Source: Hallella colorans (GTDB lineage: Bacteria > Bacteroidota > Bacteroidia > Bacteroidales > Bacteroidaceae). From it: a stretch of DNA of 56,372 nucleotides. How positions within the stretch are numbered: the stretch's first letter is position 1; each line of letters begins with the position of its first letter. Location of the stretch: the NCBI RefSeq assembly GCF_003096815.1, contig NZ_QENY01000004.1:105414-161785 (forward strand), written 5' to 3'. Position numbers and translations under genes: made by a program. Shown here one piece after another: positions 16,753 to 24,866 of this stretch. Under the pieces are notes generated by a model. It made no database searches. It saw only the letters and a list, made by a program, of their open reading frames with translations, and was not told the origin of the DNA.

Positions 16753-17650
16753 CATATTTTAAATTAAATATGCTATTAAACATAAATATTTTAAATTATT
16801 CAATTTTTCAAATATATAATTATTTGTATTTATATATATACATATACAAATATAACTGCGCTTATATTTATTTATATAATAAAATAATTACATACACACG
16901 AATACAATAGCGAGAAGAGCAAAGCATTAAATTTTCAAATCGTTCATAATCAATATTTTATAAAATCATATATAATTAAAAATATATTTATATATTAAAT
17001 TATAAATATCTATATATAAAATAGCAAGCACTTATAAACGTTAATATTTTTATATATAAACAATTTTATAAATTAATATTTTAATATACGTGCAAATAAA
17101 GATATCAATAAATAAAGATTGTAAAAAATAAAAGTATAAAAATATGTGTGTTTAAAAATATATCAGATTATATATTTGTTTACTCATATATATAATAAAA
17201 TATAGAAATAAAGATTTAACCAAACAAAGATATATTAAAACAAATATCCAAATAAATAAAGATTTATAGTACATCAAGCACTGATCAGTAAAAAATGACA
17301 ATGCTGATACTATATACAATTATAAATGAAAAAACCAATAACGGTAAAATATAAATATATAAAAAGATATAAAAACAAATAAATATAAAGCTTATTACAT
17401 TTTTATATAGGTAAATATAAATAACTGTATGTATAGATATAAATGAATTTTTGTATTTGTATTTTTATATATATTTATATAATAAAATAAATAAAAGTCT
17501 ATACACAACTCCACAACGGTGACAAAATCAATAACAAAAAAAAATAAAAATAAAATTTTCATAAGATTGTTATATCATTATATATGTCTTTAGTTCATTG
17601 ATATTAGTAGGATTGTGTAAATGATTGATACATTGTGTTTTACAACTATA
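16753..17650. other. About 0.9 kb of extremely A/T-rich DNA, candidate unwinding region
   Basis: This stretch is almost all A and T (endless TATATAAA and AAATATTT runs) between genes of normal composition. It has no believable gene; the 64-codon frame at 16716-16910 is a by-product of composition. CTATACACA at 17499-17507 is one mismatch from a DnaA box (TTATNCACA). Together with the iteron array on its right and parA on its left it resembles the easily melted part of a replication origin. Confidence 0.6.
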
Positions 17651-17654
17651 TTCG

Positions 17655-17990
17655 GCGACAAATTAGTAAGGTGGTGCGACATATAGGGAGCATTTGTGCG
17701 ACATATTAGTAAGTTTGCTGCGACATATTAGTAGCATGTTTCAGAAGATCGCGACATATAGGGAGTATCTTGGCGACAAATTGGGAGCATGATGATGTAT
17801 TTATGACAATATCTTGACATAATTGGTACAAAAACATGCTGTATTGTTTGCTCCAGCAATTGAGTGACAAATTATATATAAAAATATGACAATTTGTAAC
17901 TAATTTGTAATAAGTGCATTATGATCAAATGCGACATATTGGTAGGGTAGGGTGTAAACCGAAATCGCAAAGATGGCGACATATAGGGAG
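17655..17990. repeat. Iteron-like array, consensus GCGACAWATWRGKAG
   Basis: Eight direct repeats start at 17655, 17676, 17698, 17720, 17751, 17773, 17931 and 17976. The first four and the sixth are 21-22 bases from their left neighbour, that is two helical turns; the last pair is 45 apart. Degenerate copies (TTGACATAATTGGTA near 17814 and TGACAAATTATA near 17865) fill part of the gap. Same-face spacing is what plasmid replication initiators or partition proteins use. The array is separated from parA only by the A/T-rich stretch. Confidence 0.8.
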
Positions 17991-18502
17991 TATGTTCTTT
18001 TTTATTTACAAAAATGATTGTATTTAGAACTATTTCCATTATTTATGCGTAATAAATGGTAAGAGAAGACATTTTTTCTCCAATTCTTTGCCCATGCCTA
18101 AAAAGATGGCTCAAAGTGTGATTATTTTCGACCAAAGACCTTGTTCACTCAAAATATTCGAGAAATAAGCAGGCTTTTTTCTCAAAAAACCATCATGCGT
18201 GGCCATGTTTTTCGCTACATTTGAGCACTCAATACCCTCATGCCAATCGGCCCAAAACAGCATACATCCATATCCCGAAATATTGAAGCGTTCATATTTA
18301 TAATACATTTGTAATCATTATGTTATACTGTAAAACACAATTGGTAGCAGCACCAATCATCCGTCTACCTTGATAAATATCAAAAAGCAATCGTGCACAA
18401 TTTGTCAACCCCTCGTCGACAACCATTTTTCGCACACTAAAAATGTGCTGAAAAAATAGGCTAAAAAACAGGGGCCAACGCCGAAAGTCTTGCCATTACT
18501 AT
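17991..18502. other. Non-coding DNA between iterons and the 22-bp repeat array
   Basis: About 510 bases with no supported gene. The 65-codon minus-strand frame at 18111-18308 matches nothing I know and has no promoter. A small hairpin (GCACACTAAAAATGTGC near 18430) is visible. Composition returns gradually from A/T-rich to normal. Confidence 0.4.
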
Positions 18503-18611
18503 CTAATCACGTAGTGATTAGTATTTAATCGTGTACCGTTTAAGCCTTAAACGCGCCGTGATTGGTGCTTAAACGCATAACGATAAGTACCTAATCACAC
18601 CATGGGCAAGC
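18503..18611. repeat. 22-bp-period dyad repeat array B
   Basis: Five units start at 18503, 18524, 18546, 18568 and 18590 (steps 21, 22, 22, 22). Examples are CTAATCACGTAGTGATTAG (18503-18521, a clean dyad) and CTTAAACGCATAACGATAAG (18568-18587), with TA or TG between units. This is the clearest of the four arrays and shows the family consensus CTYAAWC...GATTAG. Confidence 0.75.
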
Positions 18612-18806
18612 AGGGCGTGCCTTTTCCTTATTTTTAAACAGTCGCTCGCATGCTAACGTCTTTCGTGCTGTCGAATGCTGCCAGCACATGCCGGGCAGGG
18701 GAGGTTGCCGCTGGGCGGTTGTCGACGTGGCTTGTCGGAGCGCGCGCGTGGTGAGGTGGGGTAGGGGAGCGTGGCGACAAACATGGTAAAAAACACACAC
18801 TCCCGC

Positions 18807-18836
18807 TTGCGTATTGATTTATAGTTGCTATCTTTG
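18807..18836 (+). promoter_or_regulatory. Promoter of yaaA
   Basis: TTG at 18807-18809 and TATCTTTG at 18829-18836 with 19 bases between them; the start codon follows 27 bases later. Confidence 0.6.
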
Positions 18837-18863
18837 TGAAGCAAACACATAAATGTCAGAACC

Positions 18864-19649
18864 ATGCAAATCATCATATCGTGCGCCAAGACAATGAGCG
18901 AGCGCACCAATCCCCAAGTACCTCCCATGAGTCGTCCCCGTTTTATCGCCGAGGCCCAGACCATAGCCGGCGAGATGGCTCGTTGGTCGGCGCAAGACGT
19001 AGCGCGAGCGCTGCGTTGCAATACGCAAATAGCGGCCCAGACCCTTTTGCGCTATCAAAGTATCGTTGCCCACGCCGGTGGGGCAGCCTCACTGTCTGGC
19101 TACGGCATGCCTGCCGCGCTGGCGTACCATGGGCAGGTGTTCAAGCATCTCAAAGCCGAGACCTTTTCGGCAGGCCAACAAGAATACGCGAACGACCATT
19201 TGTGGATATGCTCATTCTTGTATGGGTTGTTGCGCCCGTTTGACACCATCATGCCCTATCGTTTGGAAGGCTCCGTCAGGCTACAGGTAACCGATGGCAA
19301 AACGCTCTTCGACTATTGGCGCACGCGCCTCACGAGCGCGCTCATCGACAGTGTCAAGGCCGACGACGGCATATTGGTGTTCTTGGCGGCCGAAGAGATG
19401 AAACGTCTTTTCGATTGGCGGCGTGTGCAAGAAGAACTGACAGTGGTTCAGCCATTGTTCTACGAGGACGACGGCTCGCGCCTGAAAACGGTCGTCGTGC
19501 GCACCAAAAGTTGCAGGGGCGCCATGACGCGATACATATTGCTCAACAGGCCATGCACCATCGAGGAGTTGCACGGTTTTGAGCTGGATGGTTATCGGTA
19601 TAGACCGAACTATGGAGAGGAGCTTTTCCCACACTTTATCAAAGGTTGA
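18864..19649 (+). CDS. yaaA: YaaA-family (UPF0246) peroxide-stress protein
   Basis: The 261-residue cytoplasmic protein is full length for the family. It shows the N-terminal MQIIISCAKTM, the central block FLYGLLRPFDTIMPYRLE and the basic RTKSCRGAMTRYIL, the equivalent of the K-x-A-R-G-x-M-x-R-Y family motif. E. coli YaaA binds DNA and lowers free iron during peroxide stress. That fits the ferritin gene 395 bases downstream on the same strand, although each gene probably has its own transcript. Confidence 0.92.
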   Translation: MQIIISCAKTMSERTNPQVPPMSRPRFIAEAQTIAGEMARWSAQDVARALRCNTQIAAQTLLRYQSIVAHAGGAASLSGYGMPAALAYHGQVFKHLKAETFSAGQQEYANDHLWICSFLYGLLRPFDTIMPYRLEGSVRLQVTDGKTLFDYWRTRLTSALIDSVKADDGILVFLAAEEMKRLFDWRRVQEELTVVQPLFYEDDGSRLKTVVVRTKSCRGAMTRYILLNRPCTIEELHGFELDGYRYRPNYGEELFPHFIKG

Positions 19650-20044
19650 CTACTCTTCAGCCCATCGCCATTCCATCAGCGCACCGGCCGTCGGTTGTTC
19701 GCATGCGTTCTTCACCACGTGCCGGGTGTGAAGGTTTTGCCAAGCCCGAGCGCGCCAAATGTGGCGAAAGAGGCAAGTAAATGTATTTTTTAACTATTTT
19801 AGTAAAAGAATGTCGATTATTAGAAATATTTTGCTTAATATTGCAATTGCAACATCCTGTCGTCAGACCGTCATTTGGTAGTGCCACCATCGACGCTCCG
19901 CGTGGCTTTCTCCGTGGCTAAAACCATTTGGCGCTCCACCTCGACCTGTCGAGCGTGAGGAATGCGACTCGGCGCGGACAACGCAGCGATGGCATTGCGC
20001 CAAGCGGATGTCGTTATATAGAAATTTTCTAAACATAACATATT
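19650..20044. other. yaaA-ferritin intergenic region
   Basis: 395 bases with no supported gene. An A/T-rich patch at 19785-19850 may contain the ferritin promoter, but no good -33/-7 pair is evident. The antisense frame continuing out of ferritin to 19871 is judged a shadow. Confidence 0.4.
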
Positions 20045-20527
20045 ATGGATATTAACAAAACTATGCAAGACGCATTTAACGCGCAAATCAAAGAAGAATT
20101 GTACTCGTCTCACCTCTATCTCCAGATGGCATACTGGTGCCGCAAAGAAGGTTGGCCAGGCTTCGCGCACTGGCTTTTCAAGCAGAGCGAGGAAGAGAAG
20201 GATCACGCTATAGAGATGGCCAATTTCGTGACCGACCGCGGTGGCGAGGTTACCCTCACCGAGCTGCCCAAGGTGGAGATTACTTGGGAGTGCCCTAAAT
20301 GCCTGTTCGATACTGTGATGGCTCATGAGCAGCATATCACTGAGCAAATATACCAGTTGGCAGAGAAGGCCGAGGCCCAGCACGATCGCGCCTCCATGAA
20401 CTTGGTGGACAAGTATGTGGACGAGCAAGTGGAGGAAGAGGCCTCTGTGCGTGGCATTCTCAACATGTTCATCCACAGCGATCAGACAGGCGTGGCTATC
20501 ATAGACGGACTCGTAGGCAAACGCTAA
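20045..20527 (+). CDS. ftnA: Bacterial non-heme ferritin
   Basis: The 160-residue iron-storage protein oxidises Fe(II) and stores Fe(III) in a 24-subunit shell. Ferroxidase-centre residues are in place with a one-residue offset from E. coli FtnA: E18, E51, H54, E95, Q128 and E131. One oddity is WECPKC at residues 81-86, a Cys-x-x-Cys pair in the loop before the third helix that I would not expect in a ferritin. The gene is monocistronic and closed by the hairpin at 20546. Confidence 0.95.
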   Translation: MDINKTMQDAFNAQIKEELYSSHLYLQMAYWCRKEGWPGFAHWLFKQSEEEKDHAIEMANFVTDRGGEVTLTELPKVEITWECPKCLFDTVMAHEQHITEQIYQLAEKAEAQHDRASMNLVDKYVDEQVEEEASVRGILNMFIHSDQTGVAIIDGLVGKR

Positions 20528-20545
20528 ACGTCAGTCGCCGTGCTT

Positions 20546-20577
20546 ACCCAGCCCTCAAGGCTGGGTCGCCCCATTTT
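20546..20577 (+). terminator. Terminator of the ferritin gene
   Basis: ACCCAGCC (20546-20553) pairs with GGCTGGGT (20559-20566) around a 5-base loop; a short T run follows at 20574-20578. Confidence 0.7.
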
Positions 20578-20691
20578 TCACCAGAGATAGTGATGAGACC
20601 CAATCATCGTGCTCGTCGCGTATCGTGCACCTGCTCAGCGTGAGGCGACACGATGGCAGGGTGAGGGTGGAGCGTGACAAAAGGCAGCAAG

Positions 20692-21063
20692 ATGAAACGA
20701 CACACCCTATGGATTGTCCTTTCGGTGGTAATAGCGCTCGGCGTGGTGTATTTCGCTTTCGATCCCACCAGCTCGCACCTTTTTCCCCGATGCCCATTTC
20801 TTACGCTCACCGGCCTGCGATGCCCCGGGTGTGGTTCGCAACGCGCCTTGCACAGCCTGCTTCACGGAGAGATAGTCCGTGCTGCCCATTACAACTTGCT
20901 GTTGACGCTCTCTTTGCCTTTCGTTGCCACGGCACTCGTGGCCGAGACCAATCGCGAGCGGTGGCCGAGGCTTTACCGTTGCATAAACAGCCAAGCCGCT
21001 ATCTATGCCACGCTCGCCGTGACATGCCTGTGGTGGGTGGCGCGCAACGCGCTGCAACTGTGA
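20692..21063 (+). CDS. DUF2752 membrane protein
   Basis: The 123-residue protein has three hydrophobic segments. The family signature lies between the first two: FPRCPFLTLTGLRCPGCGSQRALHSLLHG, with three Cys of which C-P-G-C-G is the hallmark. The function of DUF2752 is unknown. It often neighbours small CD225/dispanin-like membrane proteins, as here. The first frame codon is a GTG at 20674, but ATG 20692 (MKRHTLWIV) directly precedes the membrane helix. Confidence 0.87.
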   Translation: MKRHTLWIVLSVVIALGVVYFAFDPTSSHLFPRCPFLTLTGLRCPGCGSQRALHSLLHGEIVRAAHYNLLLTLSLPFVATALVAETNRERWPRLYRCINSQAAIYATLAVTCLWWVARNALQL

Positions 21064-21105
21064 GCTGCAACCCAAACACAATCACGATATAAAACAATAA
21101 AAACT

Positions 21106-21576
21106 ATGGACCAAAACAACATTACCCCCGCCGACGGTCGTTTTTATGACGATGGCCGCCAGCCCTCGTCTAACAACGAGCAGCCCAATATGGGCGCGAG
21201 CGACCCCAACGCTTCCTACACCAACCAGACCGCACATCCTGCGGCCGACCCCATCCCCACCAGTAGCTGTGGCACCTCCACCACGGGTTATCAATCGCCG
21301 CAGCAGCCTTATGGCACGCCTCCTATGCCCAAGACATGGCTCGCCGAGTCTATCTTGGTTACATTGTTCTGCTGCCTGCCTTTCGGCATCGTGGGCATCG
21401 TCAACGCCGCTGCCGTGAGCGGAGCCTACACGGCTGGCCGGTACGAAGAGGCCTTGCAAAAGAGCCAGTCGGCAGGCAAGTGGACCAAGATAGGTTTTTG
21501 GTGCGGCTTGGTGGTCATCACGCTGTATTTCATCGCGATGTTCGCCATGGGTTTCAAAGGTTTTTTTGACAATTGA
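21106..21576 (+). CDS. CD225/dispanin-family membrane protein
   Basis: A 156-residue protein. Residues 1-75 are hydrophilic, rich in Asn, Pro, Ser and Gln and probably disordered. Two membrane segments follow: LAESILVTLFCCLPFGIVGIVNAAAV and a second near GLVVITLYFIAMFAMGF. The Cys pair in the first helix and the conserved SGAYTAGRYEEALQKSQSAGKW loop mark the CD225/dispanin fold. It lies 42 bases behind the DUF2752 gene. The bacterial function is unknown. Confidence 0.88.
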   Translation: MDQNNITPADGRFYDDGRQPSSNNEQPNMGASDPNASYTNQTAHPAADPIPTSSCGTSTTGYQSPQQPYGTPPMPKTWLAESILVTLFCCLPFGIVGIVNAAAVSGAYTAGRYEEALQKSQSAGKWTKIGFWCGLVVITLYFIAMFAMGFKGFFDN

Positions 21577-21662
21577 TAGTCGTCATCGCGACACACTCGC
21601 TCGTTTCGCGTGCCCACGACATTGTTTTGTGGGCCGCGGTTGTTGCTTTTTTACGCTAAACA

Positions 21663-21694
21663 TTTGGCGGAGCGACAGAAAAGTTATATATTTG
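21663..21694 (+). promoter_or_regulatory. Promoter of the ECF sigma gene
   Basis: TTTG (21663-21666) and TATATTTG (21687-21694), 20 bases apart. The leader is about 80 bases. Confidence 0.65.
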
Positions 21695-21773
21695 CACTTG
21701 TTAAACCATTCACCATTTTTGTTAGAATATTGCCTATCGATGCACATTTACTTCATCAATCAACGTTAAGAAA

Positions 21774-22370
21774 ATGAAGAATCTCGCAACGATGACCGAC
21801 GAGGAGTTGGCATTATGCTATATGAACGGCAACAATCAGGCGTTTGATATATTGTTGGCGCGCAACCAATCGAAGATTTTTTCATACATATTGTATGTGG
21901 TACGCAACCAAGATGCGGCCAACGACCTGTTCCAAGAGTCGTTTGTCAAAATCATTGTCAAACTCAAAAATGGCAAGTATGCGCCATCCGGCAAGTTCAG
22001 CTCATGGTGCATGCGTGTGGCTCACAATGTGATAATGGATTGGTATAGAGAGAAAAAGGCCGACAACATAACGGAGCCCACAGAGGGCAACGACCTCTCT
22101 AACATCAGCCATGACATGCTGTTAGACAGCTGTGTGGAGAGCCGTTACGTCAACGACCAAGTGCTTGCCGACGTTAAGCGCATGATGGAGCACCTGCCCA
22201 CCACGCAGCGTGAGGTGGTGTTCATGCGCTTCTTCCAGCAGATGTCGTTCAAGGAGATAGCCGCCACCACCAACGTGAGCATCAACACCGCCTTGGGGCG
22301 CATGCGTTACGCCCTGCTCAACATGCGGCGCATGGCACGTGAGCACCATGTGCACCTGCAGATGATGTAG
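21774..22370 (+). CDS. ECF-type RNA polymerase sigma factor
   Basis: The 198-residue protein has region 2 (AFDILLARNQSKIFSYILYVVRNQDAANDLFQESFVKI...FSSWCMRVAHNVIMDWYR) and region 4 (LPTTQREVVFMRFFQQMSFKEIAATTNVSINTALGRMRYAL). Regions 1 and 3 are absent, as in ECF sigma factors. No anti-sigma gene is adjacent, so it may act on its own or be controlled by abundance. It is close to sigma-70 family proteins common in Bacteroidota. Confidence 0.92.
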   Translation: MKNLATMTDEELALCYMNGNNQAFDILLARNQSKIFSYILYVVRNQDAANDLFQESFVKIIVKLKNGKYAPSGKFSSWCMRVAHNVIMDWYREKKADNITEPTEGNDLSNISHDMLLDSCVESRYVNDQVLADVKRMMEHLPTTQREVVFMRFFQQMSFKEIAATTNVSINTALGRMRYALLNMRRMAREHHVHLQMM

Positions 22371-22417
22371 CTTGTAAGAGAGGCGATAGGTAGTGTGGTT
22401 AGTGCGCACGGCGTTTT

Positions 22418-23086
22418 TCACAGCCGTTTGGCGGGTAGCAGGCTTTTCAGCTTGCTGATGGTCTCCACCGGGTTTGGCGCGCCAAACACGTAGCTGCCGC
22501 TCACCAACACGTCCACGCCTGCGTCTACAAGGCGTGGTGCCGTCTCGCCGTTCACGCCGCCATCCACTTGTATGAGGGTGTTGGAACCGCTCTCGGCTAT
22601 CATGCGGCGCAGGGTGTGCGTGCGTCTGATAGTGCTTTCAATGAATTTCTGCCCACCAAATCCCGGGTTTACGCTCATCAGCAACACCATGTCTGCATCT
22701 TCTATGACATCCTCGAGCATGGCCACGGGCGTAGAGGGGTTGAGCGCCACGCCAGCCCGCATGCCCTCCTCGTGTATCTGGTGTATGGTGCGGTTCAGGT
22801 GCACGCAAGCCTCGTAGTGCACGGTCATCATCATCGCGCCCATCTTGGCCGTTCGCGTCACGTAGCGCTCGGGCTGGGTTATCATGAAATGTACGTCCAG
22901 AGGTTTGTCGCATATCTTGCGCACGGCCTCCATCACCGGAAACCCGAACGATATGTTGGGCACGAATGTGCCGTCCATCACATCGCAGTGCAGCCAGTCG
23001 GCCTCGCTGCGGTTTATCATGTCCATGTCGGCGCGCAGATTGGCGAAGTTGGCCGAGAGCATGGATGGAGAGACAATAGTAGGCAT
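22418..23086 (-). CDS. rpe: Ribulose-phosphate 3-epimerase
   Basis: The 222-residue TIM-barrel enzyme interconverts ribulose-5-phosphate and xylulose-5-phosphate in the pentose-phosphate pathway. Visible signatures are SPSMLSANFANL at the start, WLHCDVMDGTFVPNISFG (metal-binding His and Asp), VLLMSVNPGFGGQKF and QVDGGVNGETAPRL. Start 23086 (MPTIVSPS) is preferred over 23119, whose extra residues are not family-like. Confidence 0.96.
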   Translation of the reverse strand: MPTIVSPSMLSANFANLRADMDMINRSEADWLHCDVMDGTFVPNISFGFPVMEAVRKICDKPLDVHFMITQPERYVTRTAKMGAMMMTVHYEACVHLNRTIHQIHEEGMRAGVALNPSTPVAMLEDVIEDADMVLLMSVNPGFGGQKFIESTIRRTHTLRRMIAESGSNTLIQVDGGVNGETAPRLVDAGVDVLVSGSYVFGAPNPVETISKLKSLLPAKRL

Positions 23087-23130
23087 TGGAAAATTAAGAT
23101 TATGATATTTGGGTAACAAATAATCAATTA

Positions 23131-23138
23131 CAAATATA
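23131..23138 (-). promoter_or_regulatory. Putative -7 element of rpe
   Basis: TATATTTG on the minus strand, 45 bases before the start; no convincing -33 box was seen. Confidence 0.4.
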
Positions 23139-23476
23139 GATTTTGAGAATTACGATATGTTAGGTTGCGCATGACATATTGCGAGTTTGAAGCCTCCCTT
23201 TGCGAGCCGCGTGCGGTCTGCCCTTGCTCGGTGCGTGTGGGGCTTCGTCAGTTCATGCATTGTTGTGTAGGGTTGTCGAGAGCGTCGTTGGCGCTATAGG
23301 TGTGGGCTATGTTGCGCACGATGTAGATAGACATGTCAGAGGGTCTTGGGTCTTTTGAGCGTAGAATTTTTCATAGGCTGCTGTTTTTATATATGGTGAT
23401 AACGCCGCGCTGGTGGTTTTTATTACGTTTACGGCGAAATATATTAAATCTTCATATTTTTTTAATGGCGTATTGG
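23139..23476. other. Divergent intergenic region rpe / secreted protein
   Basis: No supported gene. The 68-codon minus-strand frame at 23307-23513 overlaps the promoter of the following gene and matches no family. Confidence 0.4.
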
Positions 23477-23507
23477 TTGGAAAAATAAAATAACTTTCGT
23501 ATTTTTG
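23477..23507 (+). promoter_or_regulatory. Promoter of the secreted protein gene at 23545
   Basis: TTGG (23477-23480) and TATTTTTG (23500-23507) are 19 bases apart, and the ATG follows 38 bases later. Confidence 0.55.
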
Positions 23508-23544
23508 TATCATAACACATTTTTAACCATTAAATATAACGTTT

Positions 23545-24774
23545 ATGAACAAAATTTTACGCATTTCATTATTGGTAACGCTCTGCATGTTTTTTGGCAT
23601 GAGCTACGCCCAGACAAAATTTAATTTTGACGACGACGTCAATTGCTACAAGATGTTTGGGCTGAAAGGCATGTCTCAAAACAAGGTTAGCGATGGTGAT
23701 TTCACCGAGGCAAAGACGAGTACGGCCGTAAACGGTATAACGCTGACGGTAAGTGCCGCCAAGGGCACCGGTGTTCCCAATCGAATATGGAACAAGGCAC
23801 CTCGTTTGCGTCTGTATAGCGGCTCGCTTACCGTGGCATCGAGTGATGCCCATATCACGAAGATCGTGTTCCAGTTGCACAACATGCCCAAAAGCGCCAA
23901 GTGGGGAGAAGGAAAAAATAAGCAGAAAAAATACGAATACAAGCCTTGCACGGTCAATGTAGGTGCGTTGTCAGCGTACGAGAAAGACAAGTCCACGGAC
24001 GTGACGTGGACCGGCGACGCCTCGTCGGTGGAGCTTACGGTGATGGCCAATACACAGATACGTAATATTTTGGTATACACCGACGCTCCTGTCAAGGTGG
24101 AGAAGGCCGCCGACATCGCCGCTTTCAAGGCCCTTCCTGTCAACACCGTGGCCGAGCTCACGCTCAACAACGCCCAGGTGGTATACGTATGGAAATCGAA
24201 GAATGGCATCGAGCAGGCTTTCGTGCGCGATGCCACGGGTGCGCTGATGTTTTTCAACACTGGTCTTGCCCTCAAGGCCAACCAGACACTCAACGGCACC
24301 GTGACGCTGGGTCGCGACATATACAAGGATGTAATCGAGGCCGTAAAGGTTGATGCCACCACCGCCGACAAGCTCACCATTGTCGACGGCGCCGCCGCGG
24401 AACCCAAGGCCATCACTATCGGTGAAGCCGAAGCCAACCTGTACGACTTGGTGAAACTCACGGATGTCAGCATAGTAGAAGATAACGGTAAATTCTTTGC
24501 CGTGTCTGGCGCTGACAAAATGCAGATATTTGACGGTTTCCATCTCGGTCTCACATTGTCCGCAGGCGAGCATCAGGATATCGTGGGCATATTGTCTGTC
24601 TATAAAGGTAAAGCCCAAATCCAGCCTATCAGCGCTCCTATCGCCACTGGCGTTCATGGCGTGAAGGTAGCCCATGAGAGCGACGCTCCCACCTATAACA
24701 TGGCTGGACAGCGCGTGGGTGCCGGCTACAAGGGTGTGGTGATACAAAACGGCAAGAAGTTTGTGCGCAAATAA
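23545..24774 (+). CDS. Secreted protein with OB-fold-like domain and sorting-type C-terminal tail
   Basis: The 409-residue precursor has a signal peptide (about residues 1-22, ending SYAQ). A beta-rich N-terminal half of unknown fold follows. Residues around 195-350 (FKALPVNTVAELTLNNAQVVYVW...AFVRDATGALMFF...NGTVTLGRDIY) look like an OB-fold nucleic-acid- or sugar-binding-like domain found in many secreted Prevotella proteins. The last 25 residues (YNMAGQRVGAGYKGVVIQNGKKFVRK) form the short tail shared by several proteins in this window. The function is unknown. It is a single gene with its own promoter and terminator. Confidence 0.75.
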   Translation: MNKILRISLLVTLCMFFGMSYAQTKFNFDDDVNCYKMFGLKGMSQNKVSDGDFTEAKTSTAVNGITLTVSAAKGTGVPNRIWNKAPRLRLYSGSLTVASSDAHITKIVFQLHNMPKSAKWGEGKNKQKKYEYKPCTVNVGALSAYEKDKSTDVTWTGDASSVELTVMANTQIRNILVYTDAPVKVEKAADIAAFKALPVNTVAELTLNNAQVVYVWKSKNGIEQAFVRDATGALMFFNTGLALKANQTLNGTVTLGRDIYKDVIEAVKVDATTADKLTIVDGAAAEPKAITIGEAEANLYDLVKLTDVSIVEDNGKFFAVSGADKMQIFDGFHLGLTLSAGEHQDIVGILSVYKGKAQIQPISAPIATGVHGVKVAHESDAPTYNMAGQRVGAGYKGVVIQNGKKFVRK

Positions 24775-24791
24775 CGCCCGCCGCAAAGCCT

Positions 24792-24829
24792 AAAAAATCC
24801 ACCGCCCTTACGAGTGGTGGATTTTTTTT
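24792..24829. terminator. Terminator after the secreted-protein gene
   Basis: AAAAAATCCACC (24792-24803) pairs with the GGTGGATTTTTT arm (24816-24827). The symmetric A and T runs allow action on both strands, which suits the convergent rfbD gene. Confidence 0.85.
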
Positions 24830-24866
24830 GGCGCTTGGCTTGGCGTTCGTGCCGCGTTCGGCCGCG

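Noticed and set aside
16716..16910. 64-codon gene in the A/T-rich region
   Set aside because: It is made of Tyr, Asn, Ile, Lys and Leu dictated by base composition and matches no family.
18111..18308. 65-codon minus-strand gene
   Set aside because: No promoter or start context and no family resemblance; too short to be the missing replication initiator.
18503..18611. CRISPR array
   Set aside because: The period is 22 bases without unique spacers, the units are degenerate, and no cas gene is in the window.
19871..20476. 201-codon frame opposite ferritin
   Set aside because: It is antisense to a certain gene for most of its length; only its last 40 codons lie outside, and they show no family.
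23307..23513. 68-codon minus-strand gene
   Set aside because: It overlaps the promoter of the secreted-protein gene and has no homologue I can recall.
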